Of a stretch of DNA of 64,000 nucleotides, positions 46,680-58,217 are shown piece after piece; within the stretch, counting starts at the first letter, position 1, and each line of letters starts with the position of its first letter. The stretch comes from Pseudisothecium myosuroides (lineage: Eukaryota; Streptophyta; Bryopsida; Hypnales; Lembophyllaceae). Both the position numbers and the translations under genes were made by a program. The DNA lies in NCBI GenBank assembly GCA_951799445.1, contig OX637287.1, forward strand, positions 36,299,724-36,363,723, in the 5' to 3' direction. A model generated the notes under the pieces. That model ran no database searches. It saw only the letters and a list, made by a program, of their open reading frames with translations, and was not told the DNA's origin.

Positions 46680-49600
46680 TCAAGAGAGAGTCCAGATACG
46701 AACACACGCATCATCTCCTCCACTAGCTAAAGTTTGAGCATCTATGAACACAAGAGCTGACACACCTCCTAAGTGAGCATTCCTAATAGCTGTACGAGCA
46801 GAGGCTGCTTTCTCAACATCATACACATAAATGGAGCTATCAACGGATGTTGTAGCAACCTGGGAGCTATCAGGAGACCAGGCCACAGCATTGATACGAG
46901 CTGTGTGATAGAGCATGTTCTTCACCTTTACCTGCAAGGTCAGACCAATTTCAGTTCTCTGCAATACGGTAAAGGATATTAAACCTCATCCGGTCTCCAA
47001 CTGACTGCTCGCTGTTACCAACAGCGACTCATCCCATCCAATACACTTGGTTGGAATTCAATTAGCAAGATTGGTGTAAGCATGGTTTGTTTAAATGTCT
47101 ACGGCCACTGATCATTGAATGGAAAATGAGGTTGTCTGCTATCTCTTAAATAGAGGTCTCTAAAACACACCCACTTTGATTGATTGCATAAGAAATCATC
47201 ATACGTTGAGAGCTAAAATGATTTGATCTCAAGAGAGTTTGACTCTTGTACCCAAAGTGATCTCTATAGTGAGATCCACTGAGTGATCTCTCAATGAAAG
47301 CATACTTCTACATCTTCTATCTTCAATTATATTAAGTGCATAATGTCACGAAATCATGTCACGTTTTCATCCCGGTGGATGATCACATTCTCATCTATTC
47401 ACTTATTCATCCTGAATTGAGTTGAATGGACGCAGTGGTGGATCACATTGTCATCCAATCTTCAGGTCAAACCTACCTATTCGTAATCTTTTGAAGGGGA
47501 CATACTCTTCTTTTTCCAAAGGGATTGTTGCAAATTTTGCAGCGAGTGTGCACCTAGTTTTGATTAAAATGCATAGAGTGAGGCAAAGTAGAATTACCAT
47601 ATTTATCCTATGCTTTAAGTGAGGCAAATTCTACCTTACACAATACTCAAAGGAAATGGAAAGACCGATTAAACTCACCTCCCTGGTAATGCGGTCCCAA
47701 ACCACGGCTTCCCTATTGAGATCCCCAGACGCAATCATGGACCCATCAGGAGAGTACCGAACGGCTGAAATCTCCCCACGGTGTTTCTCCAGAACCTCCT
47801 CCTGAGTTAGCGTGTCACCCTTCACAGAGTAAACATATAGTTTCCCATTTCGACCTCCCACAACAGCTTCTTCACCATCTGGAGAGAGTGCAGCAGCTGA
47901 TGCAAAGTAGTCTACATCGATGGACGATGCAACGGCACGCTGGCGCAGGAGAATCACGGACTTCTCTAAGGGCACTATGGCTACCCCTGGGCAGTTGCGC
48001 GCGACGTCCAGATCTTGTGGGAGGAACCCAAGGTCCAGAGCTTCAGCCTCTGCGTAAGCATCTCCTGGTAATGAAACACGCCGAAACTGGACAGGACACC
48101 ATATTAGCATCCAGATATCTAACAAGCTGATTAACGAAAGCAAACAAAAACCTCTGACTGGGAGATCAATAAACGTGACATTTGTTCAAAATAGTAAGCT
48201 AAATAGTATGTTAAATAGTACGTGTGACACTATTTTACCAGAGTTATATATTTAAACTATTACAGGCTGAAATATTATTGTACTGTACTAATTTCCACCA
48301 AAAATTATTTGTAGTGAAAATTATTTGCGACCTCACAAATAGAATAAATCAGTGTAATGGGGCTACACAAAGTCTAACCATTAACTACTTCCTTCGCATT
48401 TACTGCGGGGTAGTAAAAAAGTGAGACCATTACAGATCTCTTAAATAATAACGCAATAGCCATTACGGAGCCTCGACTGTGATCGTTACGAAACATATCA
48501 AAACAGTGAAACGGAGTCGATGGTTAGGTGAGAAGTATACCTTGTGGTCCATGCCACAAGTCATTAGGTCACTCCCTTGAGCAACCATGTAAGTAGCAGG
48601 ATTGACAGTTCCATTTTTTGGTAATCGTCCGAGGTACCCAGACCCCACTTTCCACTTAATGATAACACCATCAAAACTGCTCGAGTACAGGTGCACTGAC
48701 TCTCCCTCTTTTGCCACAGTGAGGGCCGTGATGCTCCTCAAGTGTCCAGAAAACGTTCTTGAAGGCGTACTTGGATTGGATGGAGAAAGATAATTGATCA
48801 CTCCACCCAAAGAAATTGTAAGAATGTACTCGCCCATCCAAAGACAGCCCACTTGCATATCGTCGGCTCCACCAACATCGGAAAAGGAAAATGTCGTGCT
48901 TACATTTCCGGAACCTTCTGCTGATATGTCCCAAATCTTAGCAGTTTTGTCTGCTGATACAGTAAGCACCTGATCACATTTACCCATCAGATATCAGGCA
49001 CGTATACAACATTTGGACAGCTGGAGGTCGCCATATATTACACGAAGTAAATCTTGACCAAATCGTAGTCTAGAAATAAAATAGTTCAAATTTCAGGAGA
49101 TGACAGAGACACTCAACTCTAAATTATTGATAAAATATGTTTGGAAGCAATGAGAATGACTAATAGACATCTGAAACGTTCAAACATAAAAGAAATCAAA
49201 ATTATCATTGAAGAGATTTATGACCTGCTTTCCACTGGGACTCCAGCTAGCGGCATAAATACTGCCACTGTGCCCATCTTCAGAAGAAAGCGTGCCGAGC
49301 TTTTCACCGGTTCTTCCATCAAATAGAAATCCATTCTTGTCGGATCCAACCGATAGAAACCTGCTACCATCAGGAGAGAACCTGATGCAATTTACAAAGT
49401 TCACGTGCTCTCTGCAACCCCAAGCAAGGCTTTAACCTTTAGTTTGGTGCTACCATCTTCGAATCGTTTCATAGTTATTTCTCTTGAGCACACAGGCGGA
49501 AAATAATAATCGAAGGAAGGTCTGCTCTCCCATTCCACCCTGCACTTCAATGGGATACATTTTCTCCGTATTTTTTTCTCTTCCCCTCAAGTCTGACCCA

Positions 49601-51328
49601 GATTATTATCCAAGTCTACTATGTGAAACTTCGAGTAAACACCTTCTGGTAGCAACAGGTTTAGGGTCTGGTACCTCACTACACTGACGAGTTATTCACC
49701 CAGGAAACGGAGACGAACAAGATATGAAATATGAGATACAAAACAAGTAAGTCTAGAATACCCTCCCAAGAGACCTAATGCTTGCGAAGAAATCCTACCT
49801 TCTATCAAAAAGCTCTCAAAGGCCAAATAATATTAACAGCTCTTGCTTTCTCAATATATTGCTGAAATTACACGTGCCTGTTAGATGCCTTGAACCGAAA
49901 CGGAGGGCCTTCATAGAAATTCACAAGATAGTCTTCTCCACAAGTTATGATACGAAACGGACGAGTTGGTTTAAAAGCACAGCTCAACACCCGCTTAGAG
50001 TGCCCATCAAATTCTCCAACTGTCGACCCGGAATCCCACCTACAAGCAACATCCACATGTAAGCCTTCCAGGCATGTTCCGAAACAAATACGAAAAGAGC
50101 ACAGAAAAAAATTAAGATGGAAAGAGAGGTGATTGCGACCCTACCTGAACGCAAAACCCCAAAATCTTGCACGATGAGTACATTAAACCGTTCTAAGTTT
50201 TGCATATTATATCCAACTACTGCATTCTCTGGTGCGTGAGAATCCTCTTCGATTTGCGAACACGGGTACTTAAAAATTGATCATTCTAGCAGTAAACATG
50301 CACTTCAAGCTTCGCTTTCAGATGTCCTTAGAAGCTCATCTGTTGTTTTCAGCTAAATCAATGATGTTCCAAAAGAGTTTATGAGTAGTACGTATGAAAG
50401 TTAACTTCAGCTTCGATCTTGTCCACATATGGATATGGAGAGTATCTCATCAACATTATGACATCAAATCATGTGTTGGACTTAGGGTTCAGCATGATGC
50501 ATTCAAGAGCAGACAGGATACTAATTCGACGATACAAGAAAATTCAAGTAACAAGTATAACCCAGCTGCATCACATTGCTCTCCAGCATCGCGTGCTCAA
50601 CCCTAAACCCTACAACCAGGGTAACTAAAGCTAGAGGGGCTAGATGACTGTCCACCTCTTTTGCCAATACCTTTGACGGCATTTTAGCCCCTCTAGCTTT
50701 GATTCTTTTGCAAAAATCGCTTCCTAAGTGTTTATTCTCGATGGTATCTAGTCAATCCCACTGCCTCAGAACAATGTGATGGATTTAGGGTTTAGACTGA
50801 TGGATTCAAGACCATACAGGTTACGAAGGAAATACAAAGGCCGATCCATGAAAATTCAAGTACCGAATACAATCCCGTTCTATCACACTGCTCAACCCCA
50901 AACCCTAGAACCCAGAAGCTTGAGAATTCATACAAGAAAGCCTTGACGAACGTGGAGCCCTTGCCATCGCCACACACCACAATCCGCTGCCCGTCCGGCG
51001 ACCAATCCAGATCATCGATGGATCCCGACAACGCCCGAATCTCAAACCGGAGAGTGCGGTCCGCATTGTTCCGGGCCCAAACCCTGACAGTCCCTGACAC
51101 ATCGCCTGATGCAATCCACTCGCCATTCGGGGAGAAGCGAGCCACCGTCACTGGGTAGCCGTGCTCGCCGTAAACCTGCACTTGCGACGGATCCTTCAAA
51201 CTGTGGATGATGACGGATCGACCATTACAATACAAAATGGAGCTCGACTTGGAATCGCCAGCCACCAGGATGCCGCGCCCGCGCTCAGTGGCCGGCACGC
51301 TGGCGTACGTCTGCGCCAATTGTGCCAT
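46680..51328 (-). CDS. AIP1: Actin-interacting protein 1 (WD40, two beta-propellers)
   Basis: Six minus-strand exons: 51328-50934, 50039-49878, 49411-49225, 48969-48541, 48086-47679 and 46931-46680, giving 610 residues, the standard AIP1 length. Diagnostic stretches are [20 protein letters not shown] at the start, [35 protein letters not shown] and [20 protein letters not shown]40 blades continue to the C-terminal [18 protein letters not shown]1 works with ADF/cofilin to sever and cap actin filaments in the cytosol, supporting tip growth and cytokinesis. The start is the in-frame ATG that matches the family N-terminus; a few upstream codons are open but not conserved. The junction after exon 2 is best explained by a GC-AG intron. 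The gene is divergent from the cytochrome b561 gene, with 815 bases between start codons. Confidence 0.96.
50476..50914. repeat. Direct duplication inside AIP1 intron 1
   Basis: About 130 bases at 50,476-50,611 ('gatgcattcaaga', 'gaaaattcaagta', 'ctcaaccctaaaccctac') recur in the same order and orientation at 50,787-50,914, just inside the exon 1 donor. The copies are clearly diverged. Between them sits a small inverted-end element. Confidence 0.7.
50627..50700. mobile_element. 74-bp element with perfect 16-bp inverted ends
   Basis: AAAGCTAGAGGGGCTA at 50,627-50,642 is exactly complemented by TAGCCCCTCTAGCTTT at 50,685-50,700. Only 42 bases lie between. It is a minimal inverted-repeat element or stable hairpin in AIP1 intron 1. 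Confidence 0.75.
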
Positions 51329-52143
51329 TGAGAGCACTCCACTGTGATGAAATTGATCGCCGCAAACCCAATAGCTCAACCTTTGAACAATTGATAAAAG
51401 CAGCTGCTGCTACTGCGACAATAATGGCAATCGCCAGGCCGGCAACAAATTCTGAAATCACAAAGAGAAATTGGTATGTTCACGAAGACTGACACAGATT
51501 GAGGTCCCCAAATAGAGGTCCTGAATGTAGGTCTTAATTGAGATCCCTATAGAGTCTATCAGGACGTGGGATTGCATAGTCAGGACCTGGTCTCCCGTGT
51601 CCTGTAAGCTTGCTCTGGCTGTAGCCAAGAGCGCAATCCAGCGAACATCCGGCCATGCTTTTAAGCTTATTAGTAACTTACTGTATCCAACTATCCATTT
51701 AGCCAAAGAATTCGTGTTTCTCCTCAATGTGCAGCAACTGGAGTTCCTGGAGAATCTGACTCGGATTCCCCAATGTGAGGGTCAATAAGACAGGCAGTAG
51801 GTCAGACTTCTATTATTATCGAGCTCCATCCGATGGTGTTGCTGAGATTCGGTCGTGTTTGAAGCACATTCCTGTTTCGCACCTGCTCTAATGCATTCTT
51901 GCCGTTCTTGCAAGTAGTGGTGCCGTCTTTGAAGAGCCTGCCAAGTGTTTGTGTTCCTTGGATAGATCGAAACTCCAGATGCTTGAGGCTTTAAGTTAGA
52001 TTCTTTACTACATTTGGTGGCGCTTGTGTTGAATGATGTGTAGGAACCAGTTGCTTGACTTTGTGGAGTAGCGTCTTTAAATCTGCGATAGGTTTGTGAG
52101 TGATATTGGAAGAGAGGGCAGTTTATTTGTGGAGAGATCAGCG
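51329..52143. promoter_or_regulatory. Bidirectional promoter region between AIP1 and the cytochrome b561 gene
   Basis: These 815 bases separate the two start codons on opposite strands. No third gene is supported inside. Both leaders and core promoters must lie here. No confident TATA box was picked out. Confidence 0.55.
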
Positions 52144-55100
52144 ATGGGGAGCAGCTGCGGCTATGGAGCTTTGAATCTGGTGTTGTGGACATGGGCATTG
52201 TGTGTAGTGATTAGCCTTGTGTCCCTTGCGAATCCGGCCTTGGGGCAAGCCACTAATGCAGGATGTCCTGGGGACTTGACAAACAAAGTGACCAAGTTTG
52301 AGACGCAAAATTTGATCTGCAAGCAGTACAGCTTTCCCAGTAGTAATCCGTATGTCATTTGGGTATGTTCTTCCTTACTTGGTCGTGATTCTTTCCAGAA
52401 TGATAAAACAGGAGCTCTTTAAATGTGTGAAACGGTTGTTAATTTTTTGCTCATTTGTTAATTTCTCGCACATTTGTTGCATCCCGATTGAGTAGCAAAT
52501 ATGATAAGGCTACTTCTATGGTTTGAATGGTGTGGAGCCCTTCTCAATGCCGGCCAGGACATCATTCTCCTCCTTCATTGCTGGGATTTGAAAACCCTTA
52601 ACATCATCAACAGGGATTTCATTTGGTAGTGGAGATTTTTTGGGTTGTTTTAAACTGAAATGTAGATCCCCCCCCGTCGCCCCCCCTTACTATCTATCTA
52701 CATCCCTTCCTCTCTTCGCTGGTCCATGTTTCTGTATAATCCCGTTCACTTCAATTTGGATCCCTACCTAGTTTATTATCGACGTAAACATTTTTCCAAG
52801 CGCTGTCTTTGCAGCAGTGACGTCTAATGTAGACCAACACGCTCTTCACTAGATTGGAGTCCTAGTCGTTCAAATGGCTAACCAAGCTTTCTGTGATTTG
52901 AAACAGGCCTTACGAGACAATGCCACTCTTTTCTCTAGATTGTAGTCCTGGTCGTTCAAGTGGTTAACATGGATTCTTGTGATTGAAACAGGCCTTTCGA
53001 GACAATGCCACCCTCTTTACTAGATTGTATTCCTGGTCGTTGAAACAACTGACACAGATTCTTGTGATTTGAAACAGGCTTTACGAGACAATGCCACCCA
53101 AGTTGTCACCATGGTGGTGTCGATGCCGTTATCCCACAACAAGTGGGCGGGGCTTGCCTTCTCAGCCGATGGGCGAATGCTCGGTTCCTCTGCATTGATA
53201 GCCTCGCTGGGGTCCTCCGGTGCTCCCATTGTAAACCAGTACAGTCTGAAGGAGAAGAGTCGAGCGGGAGTGGTGAAAGGTGGCAAGGGGATTGTGTTGT
53301 TGGGGGGCAATCCTGAGGCGTACTACGAGCAAGGGAAGACAGTGTACATGTCCTTCCAGGTGGACTTTGCGAAATCCACCGCCAAGCCCAATTACCTGCT
53401 CATGGCATATGGGAGTCTGTACCAAGATGGGTCACCGGATTATCACGAAGATAAATCATACTTCAATGCAGATATTGTCTCAGGTACCGTGAAACTCACC
53501 GTGAAGATTAGGAACCAATGCAGCCAGGGCGTCTTTAATGAATAATGTAGATGAGCCAGGCACTGTCTCTTGCTGGTCTCGTTTCCTTGAGGTCAATCGC
53601 TAAGCGCTCTGAAGATAAAATCATATTTCAATGCAGAGTTTGTCTCAGGTACCGTGAAATTCACTGCAAAGATTAGGAACCAGTGCAGCTGGGACGTCTT
53701 TGGTGATCAATGTAGATGAGCCAGGTGTCACTTGCTGGTCTATTTCTTTCCTTGAGGTTAACCCTAAGCGCTCCAAAGATAAATCATACTTCAATGCAGG
53801 TTTTGTCTCAGGGACTGAAACATTAGTAAGGTATATGCACCTATATTGTAAGCATTGTGCTATTGTGGAAATGGCAGTTCCTGCCTCTTTTGGTCACATT
53901 GTCTCTAATTAGAATTGAACATAGTTGATCTTATTAAACATGAATTATTTTTATTGATCTTATTGCCAACTGAAAGAGGCATCGCACTTTAGCATGTAAC
54001 ATTTGGATGCTATACTAATAAGTTATGAATTTTCAAAGTACAGTATCTAGGTGTACCAAAAGCCAACAATATGCTCTCATAGGCTCTAATACTTACTGAT
54101 TGTGTATGTAATCAATATTTAGGCTTTTGTGATACTTTTTGGTTCAAATGTAGGTGTCACAATTTAAGTAGTGTTGATTATGGATGTACATATCTCAACC
54201 CATGTAGTCACTACATTTTTTAGGATGCAATATAGGGTCTTTGGTGAACAATGTAGATGAGCTAGGTGTCACTTGTTGATCTTTTTTCCCTTGAGGTTAA
54301 CCATAAGTGCTCATGAGGCCATATTTTGGATGATGAACAAAGTGCTTTGGGTCTACGATGTTTTGTCCAAATAGCTTCTCATTCATCCAATCTAATGCTT
54401 GAATATTCAAAATGCATCCTTCTTTTATGACCAATTTGATGAAATTGAGGTGATAACTATATTGGTACTTAATACAAGCCAAAATATGGAAAATTTCAAT
54501 TAAGCATAAAGAATTTGACAACTTTGGAATATTTAGTTTATGAGGAATTTTTTGACTTGCTTAACCCTTAAACGCCGAAGGGGTGACCCTTGAAATCATC
54601 CTTTTCTATTACTGTGTGAATCATTAGCCTCCAAAATTGCAAAAATACTCATTGCAAGTCAAACTATTGTAGAAGATCTTCCCTTTCCACAACAAATTTT
54701 GAGGATGAATAGTTGCACTTCTGTCCTATACAGTTTGATTCCTTGTCATCCATCGGACTCAAAGTGTTCGCCTCGATGTTTAAGGGTTAATAAACAAATA
54801 TTATGACTTTCTTGAATTTCACATAATATTGTTTTAGGATTTTTTTTAATTTCATTATTTTTAAGTTGTATATGTTAGGGCACTTAAGACAAAACAACAA
54901 ACCTAAAATTTGAACCAACATCATATGACACATAGAACAAGTTTAGAATAATCCATTACATTTATAACACTTCATGGTGCTTCTGAGGTAACCATTCTCC
55001 AATCTATGTCATAGAAGGAGCTAGAACTCTTGTTATCTTAAATGTTTATACCAAGCCACCTAGAAGCGGTATGAATGCTTCTTCAAGCTCATGGACTACA

Positions 55101-56921
55101 GTAAAGTCAACATGGAACAAAATAAGGTAAAATGAATAAAAAATAATTCTTGCATCAATCAAAGTGTGTTCATAACATTGCTAACTGGGGACTTTTGTTC
55201 CCTGACACACAAGGGATAATCCCCCCCGGATGCCTAGGGGGATTTTTAGTTATAATGCAAACCAATTTGGTTGGTTCAGCGCAGTGACTTTCATGCTCCG
55301 TTGTCAGAGTTGTAAACCTGATTCGCTGAGGGGCTCCTCATCTTCTGGGAGCAAAAGGGAACCCCCCAGCAAGTGTTAATAATGTTATGGTTATCTCAGG
55401 CTTGTTGCTTCAACCTGTGGTCTTAGTTTTTTTCGATGTTGTAAAGCTTGATTGTGTGCTATGGTCTGCAGGTACTGTTGCTGGGGAATCGGCAGAATCC
55501 AAACGTGACAAGAAAAAGGCAATTCATGGGGACCTCCAAATGTTAGGGTGGGGATTGCTTCTGCCAATTGGGGCCCTGGTTGCTCGCTATGCGCGTTACT
55601 TCGAGACAGCTTGGTTCTACACTCACATCTCATTTCAGTTGGTTGGATTTGTCTGCATAATTGGTGGAGTGGTCACTGGTATTGAGCTGGCGAAGGGTTT
55701 CCAACATGACACTCTCTCAGCGCATCGAGGACTTGGCTTCTTCCTTTTCGCTCTGGCATTTCTGCAGGTACTGCTATGTTTTGCTTTTTCTGTTTTTAGT
55801 ATTATTATATTTTTTATTTCATCTTGACAATGCATTTAACTGTAACAACATATGGATTGCTGATGCGTTAACTACACCTAATTGCATCCAAAAATAGCAA
55901 TTGAACATTGTTTCTATCATAAAATTGCCTAATTTTTTGTTGTATCATGTTGGAAGTCAAAAGAGTATTATAGATTCGCTTCTTATGCATTTTTTGGACA
56001 TTGTATGAATAAATTAAGAGTTTACAAAGTGCTGAAAATAGGTGTACCCAAAAGCAACATTGGACTCTCATGAGTAGAGGCAGTACATTTTAAGACAAGA
56101 ATTTGTAGGGATCAATTTCAGAAAGGGTTCACAATCAAGTGCAAGTACCTTGTTGAAATCCCACCATATTTCTTGCTTTTTAGAAATGCTTAACACCCAT
56201 TTGACAAGAACCATAGTGGCTGAAGTAGCTTCAGGTTGAGGATCCTATTTGCATGTCTTTTAGCATTTTAACACATGTAGGAATGTGAATTTTGGGAGAT
56301 GTATAAAGCCATAGAGAGATCTTTGGGTAAAAGAACCAAATTTGTTTTTTTATCAAATTTTCATTGTTGAGTATGAATTTCCGATGCAATTTCAAAGTGA
56401 GAGGTTGTATACCATTGCAAGTGAGAGTACACAACCTCATTTCCATTTGAAAATCAATGGTCATAGAAATTTAGCCCAATCATATTGACACCCAACTTGC
56501 TAATAGAAGGCCGACCAAGTGCATGAAGTGCTAATTTTAGTTGGTGGTGGTAACAGATGATGGGTTTAGCTTCCTAATGGTTTAGTGTCATTTGCATCAT
56601 TGTTGGCAGGTTTTGGCGGTGGTGTTACGTCCAAAGAAAGATGCCAAGGTTCGCAAGTATTGGAATTGGTACCATGCTGGAATTGGTCGGTTAGCACTCT
56701 TCTTGGCCGTCATCAACATCTTCTTGGGTCTCACCATGGCCAAAGCCAAAAACAACTTCAAAGTTACTTACATTGCCATTCTTTCCATTGAATTTTTGAC
56801 CTTCATCATTTTGGAGGTTTTGTATTGGCGTCGGTGGAGCGTGCAACAACCTCAAGGGCAACGAAGAGGGCAACAACCAAATCAAGATCCACCTGCTTTC
56901 CAATTCGGTGGAACTGTGTGA
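52144..56921 (+). CDS. DOMON domain-containing cytochrome b561 (CYBDOM) membrane redox protein
   Basis: Four exons in phase: 52144-52362, 53078-53483, 55472-55767 and 56610-56921 (TGA), giving 410 residues. A signal peptide (about residues 1-35, core LNLVLWTWALCVVISLVSL, ending ALG|Q) leads into a DOMON domain (about 50-205) with the SADGRMLGSSALIA block that supplies the heme-ligand Met in relatives. Five or more hydrophobic segments follow, with the four b561 heme histidines at about 227 (AIHGDLQ), 260 (WFYTHISF), 293 (SAHRGLGF) and 329 (NWYHAGIG). The Gln/Pro-rich tail is cytosolic. Such proteins pass electrons from cytosolic ascorbate across the membrane to an extracellular DOMON heme. 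Exon 2 is bracketed by tandem duplications that copy its splice sites. Confidence 0.95.
52849..53106 (+). repeat. Three tandem ~86-bp units repeating the exon 2 acceptor
   Basis: Units begin at 52,849, 52,935 and 53,020 (CTAGATTG). Each carries GAAACAG followed by GCCTTACGAGACAATGCCAC or a one- or two-base variant, that is, the intron end and first exon 2 bases. AG acceptors therefore sit at 52,905-6, 52,990-1 and 53,076-7. Only the last leads into an open frame; the first two run into stops (TTG TAG, and ATT TGA). Confidence 0.9.
53445..53935 (+). repeat. Three tandem ~164-bp units repeating the exon 2 donor
   Basis: The exon 2 end (GATAAATCATACTTCAATGC ... GTCTCAG) recurs at about 53,612 and 53,776, each followed by the same downstream text ('gattaggaacca', 'aatgtagatgagcc', 'ccttgaggt'). 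The donor is CAG|GTACCG at 53,484 and 53,649 but has become CAG|GGACTG in the third copy. A partial fourth copy lies at about 54,236-54,310. Confidence 0.9.
54565..54786. mobile_element. TTAA-flanked MITE (piggyBac-type), family D, copy 2
   Basis: A 222-bp element in cytochrome b561 intron 2 starting CCCTTAAACGCCGAAGG and ending GATGTTTAAGGG, with TTAA at 54,561-54,564 and 54,787-54,790. It is the inverted homologue of 27,692-27,916. Confidence 0.8.
55172..55388. mobile_element. Inverted-end element, family H, copy 2
   Basis: The left end (ATAACATTGCTAACTGGGG then TTTTGTTCCC) is mirrored by the right end (GGGAGCAAAAGGGAACCCCC ... AATAATGTTAT). It lies in cytochrome b561 intron 2, ending 84 bases before exon 3. 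Shares its interior with 10,942-11,230. Confidence 0.6.
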
Positions 56922-56924
56922 CAT

Positions 56925-58215
56925 TGTCTTAGTAATCCTAGGGTATTAGGCTATCAATTCAACAGATTAGCTTTTGAAGATTTTTGAGCTCTCATTTTTA
57001 TAACTTGGTTCGTTGAATTTCAGTTGCTTAGGAATTGTTGTTGGACAGGATTGTTGTATATTTTAGTTGTGGTTGCAAAGGTTTTTTGTTGTTAACTGCT
57101 TAGATGCTCATTTAATTTTCTAAATCTTTAAACTTGTAAAAGCCTAGGAATAGTTTAAATTTTCTTTAGAAATGCAAAGATGTGTAATAAAGTGCAATTT
57201 AGAATAATAAATTTATAAAGACTTTTAAACGAAAGTTGCAAAGTGTGTCCTATAGATGTAATTCATATGGTTCAATCTACCATTGCACTAACTATTAGTC
57301 CTTGTTGAAATTTGAAATTGAAAATTGAAAATTCCTCCTAAGATTGTTTGTGGATTGAAAATTGTTTGTGGATTGAAAATTAGTAATTTTGATAAGAAGT
57401 TTTTTCTTTAATGTAGAATGTTCAGTTTTAAATTTAGTGAATATTAAAGATTGTGATCTGATATCATATCTGTAGGGCAATGGGAGAGTTTAGTTTTGAG
57501 GGCTTAATTCTCCCACTCAGATCTAGCATTGTTGTCAATTATGTACAGGAAAGTACGTAGAAGTCTTGCAAGGTGAAAGGTTATTTGAGTTTGAAATGAA
57601 CTTCTGGCTCAAGCTGCTTCACTTTGTACCTTTCTTCAGGACTTGTCTCAACACCAATGGAAAAAAACGTCAGATTCTTTTCTGGAAGATCTTGAGCCTT
57701 TTTTACGTGAGAGATACCAAAAGATACAGGAAGACATGCGGTAATCACTCGGTAAACACCATGCATGTTCACTAAAACAAAAACAAATGTCCACATTTGG
57801 GTCTTTTCGGGGGACAGTGGAGACGGGTGAATTCTCACAACTGCAAAAGAATGTTAAGTCGGTGTTACAGCAAGTGTAGTGCCACTGGTTTCACAAGTTC
57901 TTCATTATTACAAACTCATAAAAACGTCGATGAGTTCAAACATGAGTGGACACTCTGATGGCAGGGCGCCGCCGAGCTAACAAACTAATCGAGAAACAAG
58001 GCAGGTTTTGCAGAAGGGTCAGTCAGTAGAAGCAACGGCAAAGGTTGGTGAATGGCAGTTTTGGTTTCCCATATTTGATTATCAAAATAGTGTTACACGG
58101 ACTTAATGGACGAGAAAATCCGTGTGATCGTTTAAACAAAAGAGGCACCGAAATTTACTCAACTCCCTATATATACCGGCAAGTACATCTAACCTGTTCA
58201 ACTCTTCTGTCAGAA
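56925..58215. other. Convergent 3' region between cytochrome b561 and ISA3
   Basis: Holds the two 3' UTRs and AT-rich sequence. At about 57,305-57,385 short repeats of 'ttgaaaatt' and 'gtttgtggattgaaaatt' occur. No further gene supported. Confidence 0.5.
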
Positions 58216-58217
58216 AA

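Noticed and set aside
50600..50910. CCCTAAACCC strings as interstitial telomeric repeats
   Set aside because: Only single or doubled units, part of the AIP1 intron duplication, not a telomeric array.
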